Positions 24,901 through 36,975 of a stretch of 64,000 nucleotides of DNA are shown here, piece after piece. This DNA comes from Sympetrum striolatum (taxonomy: Eukaryota; Arthropoda; Insecta; Odonata; Libellulidae). Both the position numbers and the translations under genes were made by a program. Every line of letters begins with the position of its first letter. Positions within the stretch are counted from its first letter, which is position 1. The notes below the pieces were generated by a model. The model was not told the origin of the DNA. It saw nothing but the letters and a program-made list of their open reading frames with translations, and did no database searches. The DNA lies in NCBI GenBank assembly GCA_947579665.1, contig OX388345.1, positions 62,549,454 through 62,613,453 on the forward strand, read 5' to 3'.

Positions 24901-27299
24901 TCTTCCAACCTGTGTCTCCCTCGGAAAGAAAAATACAAAGAAACGACAAAGAGGAAGACAGAGACAAAAGGTTGGATAAAAGGAAAGATTAGTCATCGGT
25001 GCAAGAAGGGAATGCGATTAAGGTATTAGAGAACCCACAGCCCAACATCAGTGATAACTTGGGTATGAAGACTAACAGAATAACAACGATATGTTCAACC
25101 TGTACTTTGGCTGTCATATAATAATAAAAACGATAGCAACACTTGATTAATATCCATTTTATTCGCATTTAAGAAGATTGAAATGTTTATTTTATACGTT
25201 TCTTACACTAGCTTGAGTGTATGAGTGTATATCTGTATAGAATATTTCTGAGTATCTTGTGGATCTCCTTGAATTCTTCCTCGTAATCAAATATTGAATT
25301 CTACTTTCTGCAACCGATATGTTTAAAACATTTCTATTCAAAGCGACTGAAATATCTAGTCGATATCTATCCTTTTGAATAAAGGTATTAATTCAAGAAT
25401 TTTTTGTTCAGAAATCTTGTAAGGTATCAAGCACTTTGAGTGAGGAAGGAAACAGAAGGTTGAAAGAGAGAGGGCGAGAGTGGAAGCCGAGAGAAAGCAG
25501 TGGATAAGGGTGGAAGAAGTGGCATGAGGAAGGCATGGGATTCTCATTGGGATCCTTCCTTTGTGCGCGGATAGAATTCGAGGCAAGGCATGAGAGAGTT
25601 TGGCAGGGTGGAGGTAAAAAAAGTAACTAAAAGGAAAAGTAAAAGAAAAGAATGCTTAAATGGACCTTTGAAGTATTGGTCAAGCACTTTAATTAGAGAG
25701 GAGATTTTTTGAATGCCCTTACTTCGTGTTAGCGCTAGATGTTAATTGAGTAAGCGTTTTCTCTTTAGACTGTTCGAGATGCTTCCTTATGTTGAGTTAA
25801 TTAATGATTTATAACATTCTTCAAGGACGTTTTCCGTTCATTAGACATTCTTACCATTCTCCTTAAATCCTTTCTGCTTTGCCGCAATGCAGGAAAATTT
25901 AAATAAGTATCATTACACATACCTGCATTAAGAATTATTTACATACGTTTTAGGATTTGCTCAATCACTTGCGCATTGGCTTTCATTTTTCCACTCCAGT
26001 ATTTGTTAGAATAAACTTTTCAGCTGTTAATTCCTACGGCTTTCTATATAACTAATGAACCTTCCTTGATGCCTGTAGTCGTCTTTAAAATCGAAGCTTT
26101 TTGTCATGTGTTACGTGCTTTCCCAATGCCAATGCATTTCAGTATATTTTAATAACGATGAAATTTGACTGGGAAGAAGAAAGCCTATCCCCTAAGCAAG
26201 TTTTGCCAAATGTTCCGCTATTATACACTGTACTGAATGATAATAAATACTAATAAATTTCACTATGGTGACAGTAACAACATTCATTAGAAAGACTTGA
26301 AATACTGGACTATCACTTGTCTTATTTTGCTATTTTTCATTCTTTAATTTTAAATATTGAATTAAATATAAAAGGAATCTCGAGTGGTCAGGAATTACAT
26401 ATGCCAACTTCAAATGATTTGGGTTCCTTAACATGGACTCAAGATATTCGCAGCGGTGAGGTGCGGTGAATATTATACAGATTGTGGACTGAAGGAAACT
26501 CATTCCTTGACCCACGTTCGCTCTCTCAGAGCCGTCGTATTGTTAGCATAAAGAGAGCGTGCCTTCGTCCGAATACGTCGCTTCCCGTTGGAGGGAGAGT
26601 TTATATCCAGAATGAAGTTTGGAGAGCAGCGAGACGTTTAAGCTGCCACGCAGCGCAAGGCACGTCTTTCTTTAGCGAGGGAAAGGCGCGGAGTTAACTG
26701 TGTACGGCAGGTGTGGACGCATTTAAATGTCATGTAAATACCCAGCTCAGCGCCGTTGCTTTCTCCATTGTCTCGTCGTTTAACTCGACTTAACCTACGT
26801 ACGTTTGTGCGTGAGGGATTCTTAAAGCGACCCTCATTGAATGTGAGGGTTGATCCACATATCAGTCTCAGGCGCGTGGAGCGGAAATAACCGGCCAAGA
26901 GAGAGCGGTCTTCTTTATCCTTTTATTTATTCGCTGATCCCGTTTGCCACGCGAGTGTATCACGAGCACTTCTCGCCTTCAGAGATACACGTTCGAAATG
27001 CTGGGGGTCAATTTTGTGTTTAGAATCCTCGTTTTTTTCGAATATCAAAGTTCTAATTTATGCTACATTTATATCAAATCGTATATTCAAAATGTGCCCG
27101 AATTATTAACGTTGTAAATTTTCATGAGCAAAGATTGTCAATAGATAAGATTTAGAGGAATGTATGTACGGAAAGTTTTTGATCAAAGTCATAATATATG
27201 TCCAAAATTTCCACTGTTTGCATGACCTAACTAAATCCAGATGTCTTCTCGCTGCCTTGGCCAAATTGTATTCCCTTCCTCGCCAACCCTTTCGTTCTA
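18941..27299. other. Long AT-rich stretch with a few GC/purine-rich pockets
   Basis: Pockets richer in G+C or in plus-strand purines lie at about 20930-21370, 24050-24260, 25430-25620 and 26500-26990. Antisense to the purine-rich runs there are open frames rich in Ser, Leu, Pro and Phe, which is what pyrimidine-rich DNA gives by default. No known protein, tRNA or LINE remnant was recognised in this stretch. Confidence 0.4.
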
Positions 27300-28500
27300 C
27301 GAATGATCAGCAATCCACCCGGTGCGTAATAACCAGAAGCATGGCTACCCTGGGCGAACCTTTCGTTTTCTTGTTGAAGATTTTACCTTTTAAAATGTTT
27401 CTCAATAGCCACCTTTGTCTTATAAAACTACCAATGAGATTAGTTTTTCTTCTTTCGGTTGTATTCAACAGAGTTATGTTTTCCCTGACTTCATTCAACA
27501 CTTGTTCGTTTGTTTTCATATGGTTCCGACTGGTTTTATGTGATTTTTCCACATCCGCATTTCAACAGCTAGTATTTTATCTAGTTCTTGTTTACCTGTA
27601 TAGTCCACCTCTTGCAACCGTAAGTTAAAACACCTCATATTAGTTTTCTTATAAATCTCTTCCTGGTATTCATGGAAAGACGGTTATTTGTTAGTAAATT
27701 CCTCTTTTTCAAATGGTTGTTTTTTGAGCTATTCTTGTTTTAATAACAATTTCGCTATTATTTATTAAATAACTCCTTACATAGCAAAGCTCCTTTATTT
27801 GCTTTATCTTTCAGCTTTCAATATTGATGTTCGCGCTTGTTTCATAGTTTATTTTTTCTATCACCATAGTTTTTGTTTCCTTTGTGTTGATTCTAAGTTT
27901 GGCAGCACTGATTTCTCTTTGAAGTATGTAGACGAGCATGAGATTCATTTCCTTCTCCGAAACTGTTAAAACGACGGTCGTCTGCAAATTACTTACTCTT
28001 ACCATTTATTTTTATTTACATGATTTTATGTTCCATTCTTTTTATAACATTTTCTAGGAGTAGGTTGAATAAGTACGGTGAAAGAGAATAAGCACTGTAT
28101 TACACTTTTCCTAATACATATCCGTACTCTTTAGTATATATTTCAGCACTTGTAGATCTGTACAAGTTAATGATCAGTCTTCGATCTCTAGAATCTAGTT
28201 ATTGTCGTCAATTTTAGGTATTTTCTTTATTTGCTGTAAGAGTAGTTCCCCAAGTACTCTGCCAAATAACTTCTCTTGATCAATAACTGCTGCATAACTT
28301 CATCAATTGCATTCAAATCTTCTTTCAGGATTTGTCTAATAGCTAAAATTACCTCCTTATATAATAGATGTCTTATCTTTCGTAGAAAACGAACTGACTC
28401 AACGAATATTTCCATTTTCCCCCGAAGCCTATTTTTTACAATTTTTAGTAGAATTTTCGAGGCGTGAGACAGTATGGCTATCATTCAATTGTTTTTTCTT
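27300..28500 (-). pseudogene. Decayed LINE reverse-transcriptase remnant
   Basis: Three pieces of a non-LTR polymerase occur in order on the minus strand in shifting frames. At 28484-28227, ILSHASKILLKIV and ILAIRQILK match the thumb-side LLSHASKILL and fingers helix region of LINE RTs. Near 28100, YLFNLLLENVIKRMEHKIM matches the region before the catalytic box. At 28005-27811 the FADD box is visible in one frame and its continuation VVLTVSEKEMNLM in another, showing a 1-nt indel at the active site, followed by LRINTKETKTMVIE. At 27552-27307, TNEQVLNEV and a GSFIRQRWLL block correspond to the C-terminal domain. Endonuclease sequence is missing, so the copy was 5'-truncated, and stops and frameshifts make it dead. 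The relationship to the intact RTE is distant. Confidence 0.75.
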
Positions 28501-31500
28501 AACCGACCCGAGGAAACACTAGGGGAGGAAACCATGTGCTTTTGCGATAACTTTCCATCGTTTCAATGAACATCGCACGTGCTCTCTGCATTTGTTTCAC
28601 GGCTCAAGATATGGTTTCCGAGAAATCTTATCTAAAAGTACTCGTTCCATATAAAGCCTTCTCAGAAGAACGAAAAGATTTAAGTAAGTACCGGCAGCGT
28701 ACTTCTCTTTTTAACTTTTTGTTGGATTTATCGCCGAGGAAACAGTGGGCGTTGTAAGAATGGGATCCAATGAAGCTGCACTCCTCAGGAGAATATCTCG
28801 TCTAAGCCTCTCAAACGATTAAAAATCCCAATATGGCGGTCTTCTACTGTAATTATTTACGTTCTAAGTCTTTTTCGAAAAAGGGATGGAATTCGACCCG
28901 GCCTGCGCATAACGTCATCAGTCATGTGGTTAAAATCAGTGGAAGTGAATGGTTTATAACTTTTCCTAATCCTTTTGAAACACGCTTTCGGAATGGATTA
29001 AAATCATCATAAAAAACATTTAATGTCTGAAATAATGAATGATGAAGGTCCAAATCGTCTTTTCTCTTCCTTTAGTGAGTCGGTCTCCTCGTCTGAATGA
29101 CTTATTCTCTTGAACCACTTCCAGCATTTACCTTTATTTATCGACTCCCAAATACGTTCCTACAATAGCTTACTGGAACATTTTCTCTATACCCTTTTCT
29201 AGGCCATTCTCAAAATGGTTACACACTCATCGATTACATTTTCTTTACTTTCCGCTTACGTCAATGATGTATCCTTGCTTACAACCGTTTACATTACTAT
29301 ACCTTTTCAATGTATCTTTCCAAAAGTCTGAATCTAAGTTTGACCTGATAGTTGGACTTATTTGCTATTTATTTTTTCATTTTTATTTATCCTTTTGTTA
29401 ATTTTTATACATTTCTACTTCTCCTATTCTCTCTTTTTAAATCGTTGTAGAACGCATCAAGCGTAAACGTCCCTGAGCTGTATTTGGACTAAATAGATAA
29501 TTGTATTTTAAAATGCTGATAAAATTCTTAACTCCCAATAATTATTCGGTTAATGTCCTGAATTACTCTTCTTCGTCATTATGTCTAATTAAGGAATAAT
29601 TTTGTTTCTTTCTCGGGAAGATTTGTTCAAAAGATGTATTTAAATGACTTGCCGGAAAGTCAATCGAGTATGCAGTTATAAAACCTGGGTAATTATTTTT
29701 AAAGTTGCCCTAGTTTTAATGTGAAGAGTGATCTTAATCATAGTAATTTTCGGTGCTCAAAATATGAAAGAGATAAAGTTAGATAAAAATCACATTTTAT
29801 AAATGTGAAAATTGGAAAACAAGACTTTCACTATCCTTAGATTCCATTCAGATGATATTTCTATGTAGTATACCAGAAGTGGACTTTGATGGTGGCGTTG
29901 ATAATTTTTCGATAAGGATTTTATTCTTGTATTTTAGGAAGATATTTTCCACCCTATATAATGTGACTGTCATAAGCCGTTGTTGCAATACTGACGTTCA
30001 AACGTCTCACTTTAGACATGTTGATGCACTAAGAACGAGAAACTCGAATTAAATGAAATCTCTATTTCGCTCAGTATTTAAAATGCATTGCAGTCCTTAA
30101 ATATTTTTATTTGTCCTTAGTTTACAACATGCTCCTCGGGGAAATATTCATCCACCTTTTCTATAACAAGTTGTCTCTAAAGAATTTCACTTTCCACATG
30201 GTATACATAGGAAGCATTATTGTGGCATAACTTGGTCGAACTTAACCACTTCCATGCAAAACAATTTCTACCTCTTTGGTGATTGATTTTAGGCTTCCAG
30301 GCATCCATAGTAATTCTCAAACTCCTCGGTAATTGCCTCTTTAAATTCTACTTATCCCAATACATTTGTAGTTTGGCTTAACTTATTGCATGACTCCACC
30401 ATATCCGTGCATATTTTCGAGGTAATTTTAATATTCGATAAAAATTCATTGCGCCCGAGAGCGATTTCGAACCCCTTTGAAGGCAATTACGAGATCTAAA
30501 TTATCGTCATTACTCTCAAACATTAGTAGCTGTCAATGCTAATGCCTGCTTGAAAATGAGAAATTGATATTCATCTAGATCGCATTATGTGGGTTTGTGT
30601 GCCACCGGGTGTATGAAAGATTTATACAGGTTATGCTAAATCTTGCGAACGATTTTTCATAAACCTGTCCGATTTCATCAACAATATGCATAAGCCTATG
30701 CTTTGCCTTAGGCTTATCTTATGTCTTATCCTGTGCTTCATTTTAACTCTCCGGCACTGTATTTTGCGGGAAACCTGTTTCGGAAGGGAGTAGAGCTTCT
30801 GACTTGTTAAACAACCTTATTACGCGATTGAGTGAGTGACAAAGCTCCCTTGAGAGCCACCTTTGATGCCTTTGGGCGAAGCTTAAGCCTATCTTGCTGC
30901 TCCCGAACCTCAAGTTTTATCCCAGAAATTATCATAGCTATACATGTCACAAAGTTAGTCAAGTAAACAGAAGTATGGTAGTTGTGCAATAGTAATTATA
31001 AAATGTAATTGTAAAAGTAGAAGCTAATTAGCTGCCTAATACAAATCCCTGAATTTATAAAAAATTGATTCACTTTATTTGATTTTTTTATATATTATAC
31101 AAATCTCGGAAATTATCAGATTGCTAATTTTATAAAGCCAATATTTCCCTCGATCATTTCAAAATATCGGCCTCCATAATCTTTTGATGCTTCATGAGAG
31201 ATTTACCCATAATTCAAATAATTAATTTTAAGCGGGCTGTAAAAATCAGTTTGGCATATTGATCGACTTTAGATATATTCCATTAAAATTTTACATTTAG
31301 AAGTCCACTTTAAGACAAAATGTAAAGTGCCGAGAAAAAGACGCATCGAGAAACCTTTTGCTAGCGGAGTAGTAAGCTAACCAAATACTTCCATTCACTG
31401 GTCATCACCATTTTCATTTTAAAAAATGAAATTAATTTATGGTGTACATCGCTTTCAATCTATATTTAAATATAATGCAGTGTAGTTGTGATTGTTAGAG

Positions 31501-31549
31501 AAGGTATGGGAAATAATCGAACCTCGGAAAAGTACGACATATGAGATAC
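28501..31549. other. AT-rich non-coding stretch
   Basis: No further LINE-like translation was recognised upstream of the 27.3-28.5 kb remnant. No other feature was seen. Confidence 0.4.
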
Positions 31550-31615
31550 CAATAATAATAATAATCGCCTTTATTTGGGCGAGATTGTGACTGAATAGTT
31601 TCTTCTTCCATCTAA
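31550..31615 (-). mobile_element. LINE-like 3' end with (ATT)n tail, copy 2
   Basis: Read on the minus strand, a GTTAGATGGAAGAAG block leads to CACAATCTCGCCCAAATAAA and then a short (ATT)n tail. It matches the segment at 12168-12245 over about 50 bp. The two copies lie in opposite orientation, about 19 kb apart. No coding sequence of the parent element was recognised beside it. Confidence 0.5.
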
Positions 31616-31975
31616 CAAATTATAACAATGATAGCATAAGTAATAGTGTACTCAATAGCAATAATACTAAAGAAGTAAGAAATATTCGTGTAAGTTATGT
31701 AACTAAGACTTTTGTACTTCACCGTTTTTACTTACCTAGAGGATAAAATGAGCTTTAGCAATGTTCATAAAGAGCCTAAAGGTCATAAATATGTATTTAC
31801 GTAATCCCCTGCTGTATTTACGTAATCAGATTATTTTTTTATTACGCTATATATCAGATTACACACACTATTAGCTCGTGTAGACCACGTTTGATTCGCA
31901 ACCATGATATCTGATAATTTACTGTAGTTTTTTTCTAAGCAATTTAACATTCTTAATAAAAGTTTTTAATAACAT

Positions 31976-32072
31976 CACAAATTAAAATAAACTATAATAA
32001 GAATGTTCTGATGATGATGATGATGGCATAGTTTCATGCCGAAACCGGTTAACCAGTTTATTTTAATTTGTG
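31976..32072. repeat. 18-bp perfect inverted repeat around a hammerhead-like core
   Basis: CACAAATTAAAATAAACT (31976-31993) is the exact complement of 32055-32072. Between the arms lie CTGATGA within a (GAT)n run, a GGCAT/ATGCC hairpin and GAAACC. These are the order and sequence of the conserved hammerhead ribozyme blocks, but the spacing before the hairpin and the cleavage-site stem do not fit. Function is unproven. Confidence 0.45.
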
Positions 32073-32882
32073 GACTTGTACAAGTTTTGTATCAAAGCAT
32101 TTATTCAACAAGAAGTTTCACCAGATCTCTCTGGACAATATTCATTTTTACGTTCTTAATGTTTATATGTTATTTTATGAAGTCTAAGATTCTCAGTCTC
32201 CGTCTTGGTAAGTGTTTCAGGATCCGAGGCATGCGTATTTCAATGCGTGGCTTATTGAACTTCTAAAACTTGCTTTTGCTGAACTCTGTGACTTATTAAA
32301 AGGAAGCTGTGTTGAGAAAAGAAGCAGTACGAGATAAAAACGAGAATGAACTTAAAGAGATTCGAATGGGAAACGGAAATTAGTCATCGGAGGGAGTTGA
32401 CAGATTGATTAAGAAGATTGATGCGACCGTTTTGAGAGGGCATACTCGTTCCGTAGAGAAAGGCTCTTAAAGAAAACTCTCGGGAGATGGAATGGAGTGA
32501 AATGGGTGAGTCATTAAAGGATCGTTTGAGACGAACTTCAGAAGAGATGAAGGGAAGGTTATGGCAAAGGTTGGGGCTGGAAAGATTGAAAGCGAAGGAA
32601 TAGAGCAATTCAATCTGCTATGGGAGAATAGAAGGTAGATTGATTATTACGCTGGTGAATGCATAGTTTGAATAATTCACAAATAGCCTTTAAATGCATC
32701 TGAAGTCGTGCGGTAAGAATCAATGTCGATGGTGGAGGGAACTGAGGCTATTCGAACTCGAATTCTTGACATTAAAGGATCCATTCTGCAAGTTCATTTA
32801 CATCTGCTCTTATGCAGGTGTGCATATTGATTTTTAACGAATGTTTTTAAACATGATTAATAAATGAAGCATACAGGGCACC
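32073..32882. other. Non-coding stretch with purine-rich pocket
   Basis: About 32300-32640 is purine-rich on the plus strand. Nothing gene-like was recognised. Confidence 0.4.
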
Positions 32883-32984
32883 TGATATACATGTATTGCG
32901 TGATATACTTAGATATACTCGTATTGTGTGATATACTTAGATATAATCATATTATGTGATATACTTAGATATTACAGCTTAAAC
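32883..32984. repeat. 28-bp minisatellite, about 3.5 units
   Basis: The block GTGATATACTTAGATAT recurs at 32900, 32928 and 32956, a 28-bp period, with a partial degenerate unit before it. The variable part of each unit contains TACTCGTATTGT or a close variant. Confidence 0.85.
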
Positions 32985-33646
32985 TTGTTTATGATAGTAA
33001 GTGCTCCCTACTAAATAGTTTGTTGCTTTTAGAACGCTCTTTCTGCTTAAGCTTTAGTTTCTGTTGCGTTTTCGGTCATGACTTATCTGTACTCGATGAA
33101 TTATATGAATATTATTTAGCTAAAATAAACATCTGACATGGATTAAACGTTCCCCCTTACTTCTCTGTTCATTATGTATGCTATTTATTACTTAGAATGT
33201 TATTAATCCTTAAAAATAATCCTGGTTGTAATTTTATATACTGTTACTTTCTTGTAAGAAATGTATCGTCGCGTTTAAGTTAATACATTTGTGTGGATAG
33301 ATTATATTTTCAAGAAAAGATTTCTTATCGAATGGCTTAGTTCAGGAAAGGCCTGACGAAACTTGCTCAAAATGTTACAATATTACGTTAAAAGACTTAC
33401 ATGCTTTCTTTCCATTTAATATTTCAATTCATTACCAAAACAAATAATTCAATTTACGCGTTTCTCAGTGTTCATTCACCCGTAAGACGCCACAAATTCT
33501 GGAAACGCGCAATTTGATAGCATTGCCTCTTATTTTACAAAAGTTTAGATTATTACAAAATCTTTCTCCTACAAGGTAGCTGGCTAAACAGTTTGACATG
33601 AAGTTTAGGATAATGGTTCAACCATATTACTTAAGGAAAAAAGTAA

Positions 33647-33726
33647 TGACAGCGGTGGGATTCGAACCCACGCCCTTTCGGACTGGTGCCTAAAACCAGC
33701 GCCTTAGACCGCTCGGCCACGCTGCC
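33647..33726 (-). tRNA. tRNA-Leu (anticodon TAG)
   Basis: On the minus strand the sequence folds as a complete 80-nt type II tRNA. The acceptor stem GGCAGCG pairs with CGCTGTC (one G-U pair) and has discriminator A. The D arm contains GCCGAGCGG. The anticodon stem CTGGT/ACCAG encloses TTTAGGC, giving anticodon TAG, which reads CUA leucine codons. A long variable arm is present, and the T arm is GTGGG-TTCGAAT-CCCAC. Both internal promoter boxes are intact. A short T run for polymerase III termination was not obvious right at the 3' end. No intron is present and no other tRNA gene lies beside it. Confidence 0.95.
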
Positions 33727-34710
33727 TTGTGCTAGAGGCCGCTTGGGAAAATGAAGTAATTGAAAATGGGAGATAGAGCCGACGAGTATTGCATAATCGG
33801 ATATGCGAAGTGGATGGAGCTTATTGCGTTATTAGGGAGAGTTTAGATTAGGCGCGTGCGGAGAGCGTATAATTAAGGGGAAATGATGACGTAGGAAAGG
33901 ATGAAGAGGGGGAAGTTACCTTATGAGTGTTCTTGCAAAGGAATCCGGTCTATTGGAACGCTATCTTAGGTACTCTTCACACGTGAATCGTGATGCGTCT
34001 CCGCTATAATTCTCATAAGCACAAAAGGGAAGAAAGTTTGAATACTAATAGAAGAATGGAGCAATAATGACGGGACAGGAAATGTAGAAAGTGGCTTATA
34101 GGATAAGAGGGAACGACGGAGATATTTGTAGCGGAGCGCTAAAAACAATTGGATCGAAAGTTGAACTTCGGAGGCGAAGTAAATAATAAAAAAGGTTAAT
34201 GCTATATAGTAAGCTTTAATCATGACATAGGAATTCCGTATATTTTACTTCAGTTTTATGTGATGCAGTATTTTCTAGCAACTAAAAAAATATTGACGCA
34301 ATGATTTTTATACATGAATGACGGATCTTTGCAGAAAACGCATTTTTATTTCAAATATTATACATGCATTAGTATTACACAATTATTCTCTCATTTATTT
34401 TTAAGGCAGCTATATTCTGGATGTTATACCACGCAAAATTTATATGTATAAGTAATACTCCATTATTCTCGCATTTATTTTCATGGGAACTGTATTCGTA
34501 ATTATACATCACACAGTCATTCATCAAAAATAATGCAGATACAAATATGTGACATTGATTATTGAAATTTTAGATGTCAGTACTGCGAGCAAAATTTAGT
34601 TTGTCTTTCCGAAATTTTTATGCGGAAAGCTATGAAACTTTCAAAGTAAAACAGGCTTTTAGGGTACTATTTGCTCTAAAACACTGTCAGAAGAACTCGT
34701 CAATGTTGAG
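33727..34710. other. Non-coding stretch
   Basis: Purine-rich plus-strand patches lie at about 33740-33920 and 34010-34180. The rest is AT-rich. No feature was recognised. Confidence 0.4.
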
Positions 34711-34850
34711 GTAATAAATTGCGTAAAAGAAGATTAACTGCAATAAATTCAGAGTTTCATTATACTATACCATTCAAGATATCTTGAATGGTACAGTATA
34801 ATGAAACTCTGAATTTATTGCAGTTAATCTTCTTTTACGCAATTTATCAC
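34711..34850. repeat. Spacerless 140-bp palindrome
   Basis: The 70-bp arms 34711-34780 and 34781-34850 are inverted copies with no spacer (centre GAT|ATC) and only two mismatches seen. The right arm runs into a short tandem of ACGCAATTTAT(C/T) up to about 34868. It has no coding content. Palindromes without a spacer are usually unstable, so the near perfection suggests recent origin or an assembly artefact. Confidence 0.88.
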
Positions 34851-34868
34851 GCAATTTATTACGCAATG

Positions 34869-36838
34869 ATATCATTAGAAAATATTTTACAGAGGCTAAA
34901 TTCTTCCTATTAATTCAAAAGTAGAAAAATAATCTTCCCCTACAGAAAAATCAACGATGAATGCTTTCAGAATTTTTAAATAGCAAGTCATTCATGCATA
35001 ATAGTTGTAATTTGTAGCTGCTTTCGTTCGTTGAGCATTTATTCATTGTGAGATAGATTAGTTTATGGGTATAAAACGTTACTTAAAATCAGTTTTATGT
35101 TATTTAAACTATATTATATTATAATAATTGCATGGTTTTAATCATATAAGTCCAAGTTTTCACCTCCTTTGGGCTCCTTAGTGCCTTGTTAGGATTTCAA
35201 GGACTGATGAAAATAAACATCGCTGCATTTTAAAATAAAGCATTTCTGTTAAGATAGCCATTTTTGCTGTTTTATTATTGTGCGTTTTGAATAAACACAG
35301 CGAATCTCATTTTAGTACAAATTCCAATAAAAGTTTGCTTTACTTTTATTTCCGTTTAGCTGAAAACAGCGCTTAACTTAGTAGAAAGAATTACCTACTG
35401 GGCCACACGGAGTTGATTGAAGCTTTGAATACGGCCCGAATTTGAACACCCCTGGTTTATATTGTTATTACTCGTCTCGCGTAAAAACCGCTTATTTTTA
35501 TAATCAAGTAATTCAATTTACGAGCGCAGCTGTCGCCGGAACAGGTGTCCCAACTTCAATCAGGTTGCAATAAAAAATAATTGAACACCCGGTAGCCGGC
35601 TCTCGGCATCGTATTCCTGTGGCAATAGAGGCAATGAAGAGCTTCCATAATCGTCCGAGTGCGCTATTTATTCAGAGTGGGTGGCATCCTTTGAATCAAT
35701 AATAAATTAAATTATGGAGGCATGAAGAGGCGGCTCTGGACGCACGTGAAATATTAAACGGGTGAAAATACGGAGAGCAAAAAGAGAGAAGGTAAACTTG
35801 GAGAGACGAAAAGGGAGGAAGAGGGAAACCTGAGATTAAGCGGATGGCTCTTGGAGTGGTCCAGAGCCTCTTGGGACGCCCACATGCAATTCGATATGGA
35901 GAGACGGGCAGTGTGGGATAGAGAATGAAGGAAACGATTAAAAGTCCCACGCTTTTATGCCGTACTATTTTCCTTCCCGTAATCCCTTAAGCCGGTTTGG
36001 GATATATCATTTTTTCGCCTCTCCTTTCTAGGGCTTTCTCTGTTTGGTTTGAAAGGATTTTTGCCACAAGCACTCGTCCTTTTTACGGGGGTATTATGTA
36101 AATGAGGTGGGGAATTCCTTTCATATTTAGGAGTTTCTACATTGGATAGGTGGAAGATTCATCATAAATTTTGGGTTGGGTAATTTTTCCACACGAATTT
36201 CATATCCGAAAACATTCACAAGAGAACTCATTTTACCAATATTCAAGTCTTTTAATTGATGCAGAATTTTAGTTTTTATTTAAGTCATCTAATTGACTTT
36301 GCCTTTGAAAAGAAATGAAGGATACGTTACTAAGGATTCATTCTCATCGGCACCGATATAACAAACATGAAATAAATCGACCAAGCAGTTTGAACCAGAA
36401 CATAAATTCTCTTTTATGAGAAGTAAGTTGCTGAGCGAAGCCAGGAGCCCTAATAGGTATTTTAGTAGTAGAATACTTTCTTTCCGTGTAAAATTTGCTT
36501 CTCAATCCACAATACCTACCTACTGGTGTAATTTATCATTGCTTAAATATATATTTTTATTATTTGTTTAAATATCGGAGTATGCCCTTATATGAATCTA
36601 TAATTTATATATAAGACTTATAATCTCCTTAAATTTAGTTAGTCATGAAACCCATTGGGACCTATTCCTTGATTTTAAGGCAGTGAATAAGCTTCGTTGA
36701 ATTTTGAATCTCCTTTACATTTAAATGATTATTAATCATATTTATATACATATTTTCACATTTTATACGATTATTAATAATGTTTATATAATATGACTAT
36801 ATTTATAACTTATATTATTATAAATACAATACCTATGT
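34869..36838. other. AT-rich non-coding stretch
   Basis: A purine-rich pocket lies at about 35700-35940. Near 35440-35453 the sequence GAACACCCCTG resembles the end of a hAT transposon but has no visible partner. Nothing else was recognised. Confidence 0.4.
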
Positions 36839-36844
36839 CCTTCT

Positions 36845-36975
36845 CATCAGTGCATAGCCAAGTGTGAAGAGCAATCGAGACGGATTATGCGGTCCCGGGT
36901 TCGATTTCCGGTGATAGCCCGTATGTTCGAAATGAACTCAGCTGTCGAAGCACTTTCTACAGAACTACTACTACC
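36845..36975 (+). mobile_element. tRNA-derived SINE, copy 1 (diverged)
   Basis: It shares with the copy at 59453-59581 the B-box block GCGGTCCCGGGTTCGATT, the body motif CAGCTGTCGA(A/T)GCACTTT and a tail of CTA units (ACTACTACTAC). The tRNA-like head is more eroded here and its acceptor stem no longer pairs. A target-site duplication was not found. Confidence 0.65.

Noticed and set aside
27164..27628. Plus-strand open frame of 154 codons
   Set aside because: It is antisense to the C-terminal block of the decayed LINE polymerase, which is the better explanation.
30460..30490. Minus-strand GGGGTTCGAAATC, resembling a polymerase III B box
   Set aside because: No A box or tRNA-like fold accompanies it.
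31720..31740. Minus-strand consensus donor CTAG/GTAAGTA
   Set aside because: The only acceptor-like site upstream gives frames that stop at or before the boundary, and the candidate plus-strand transcript runs the other way.
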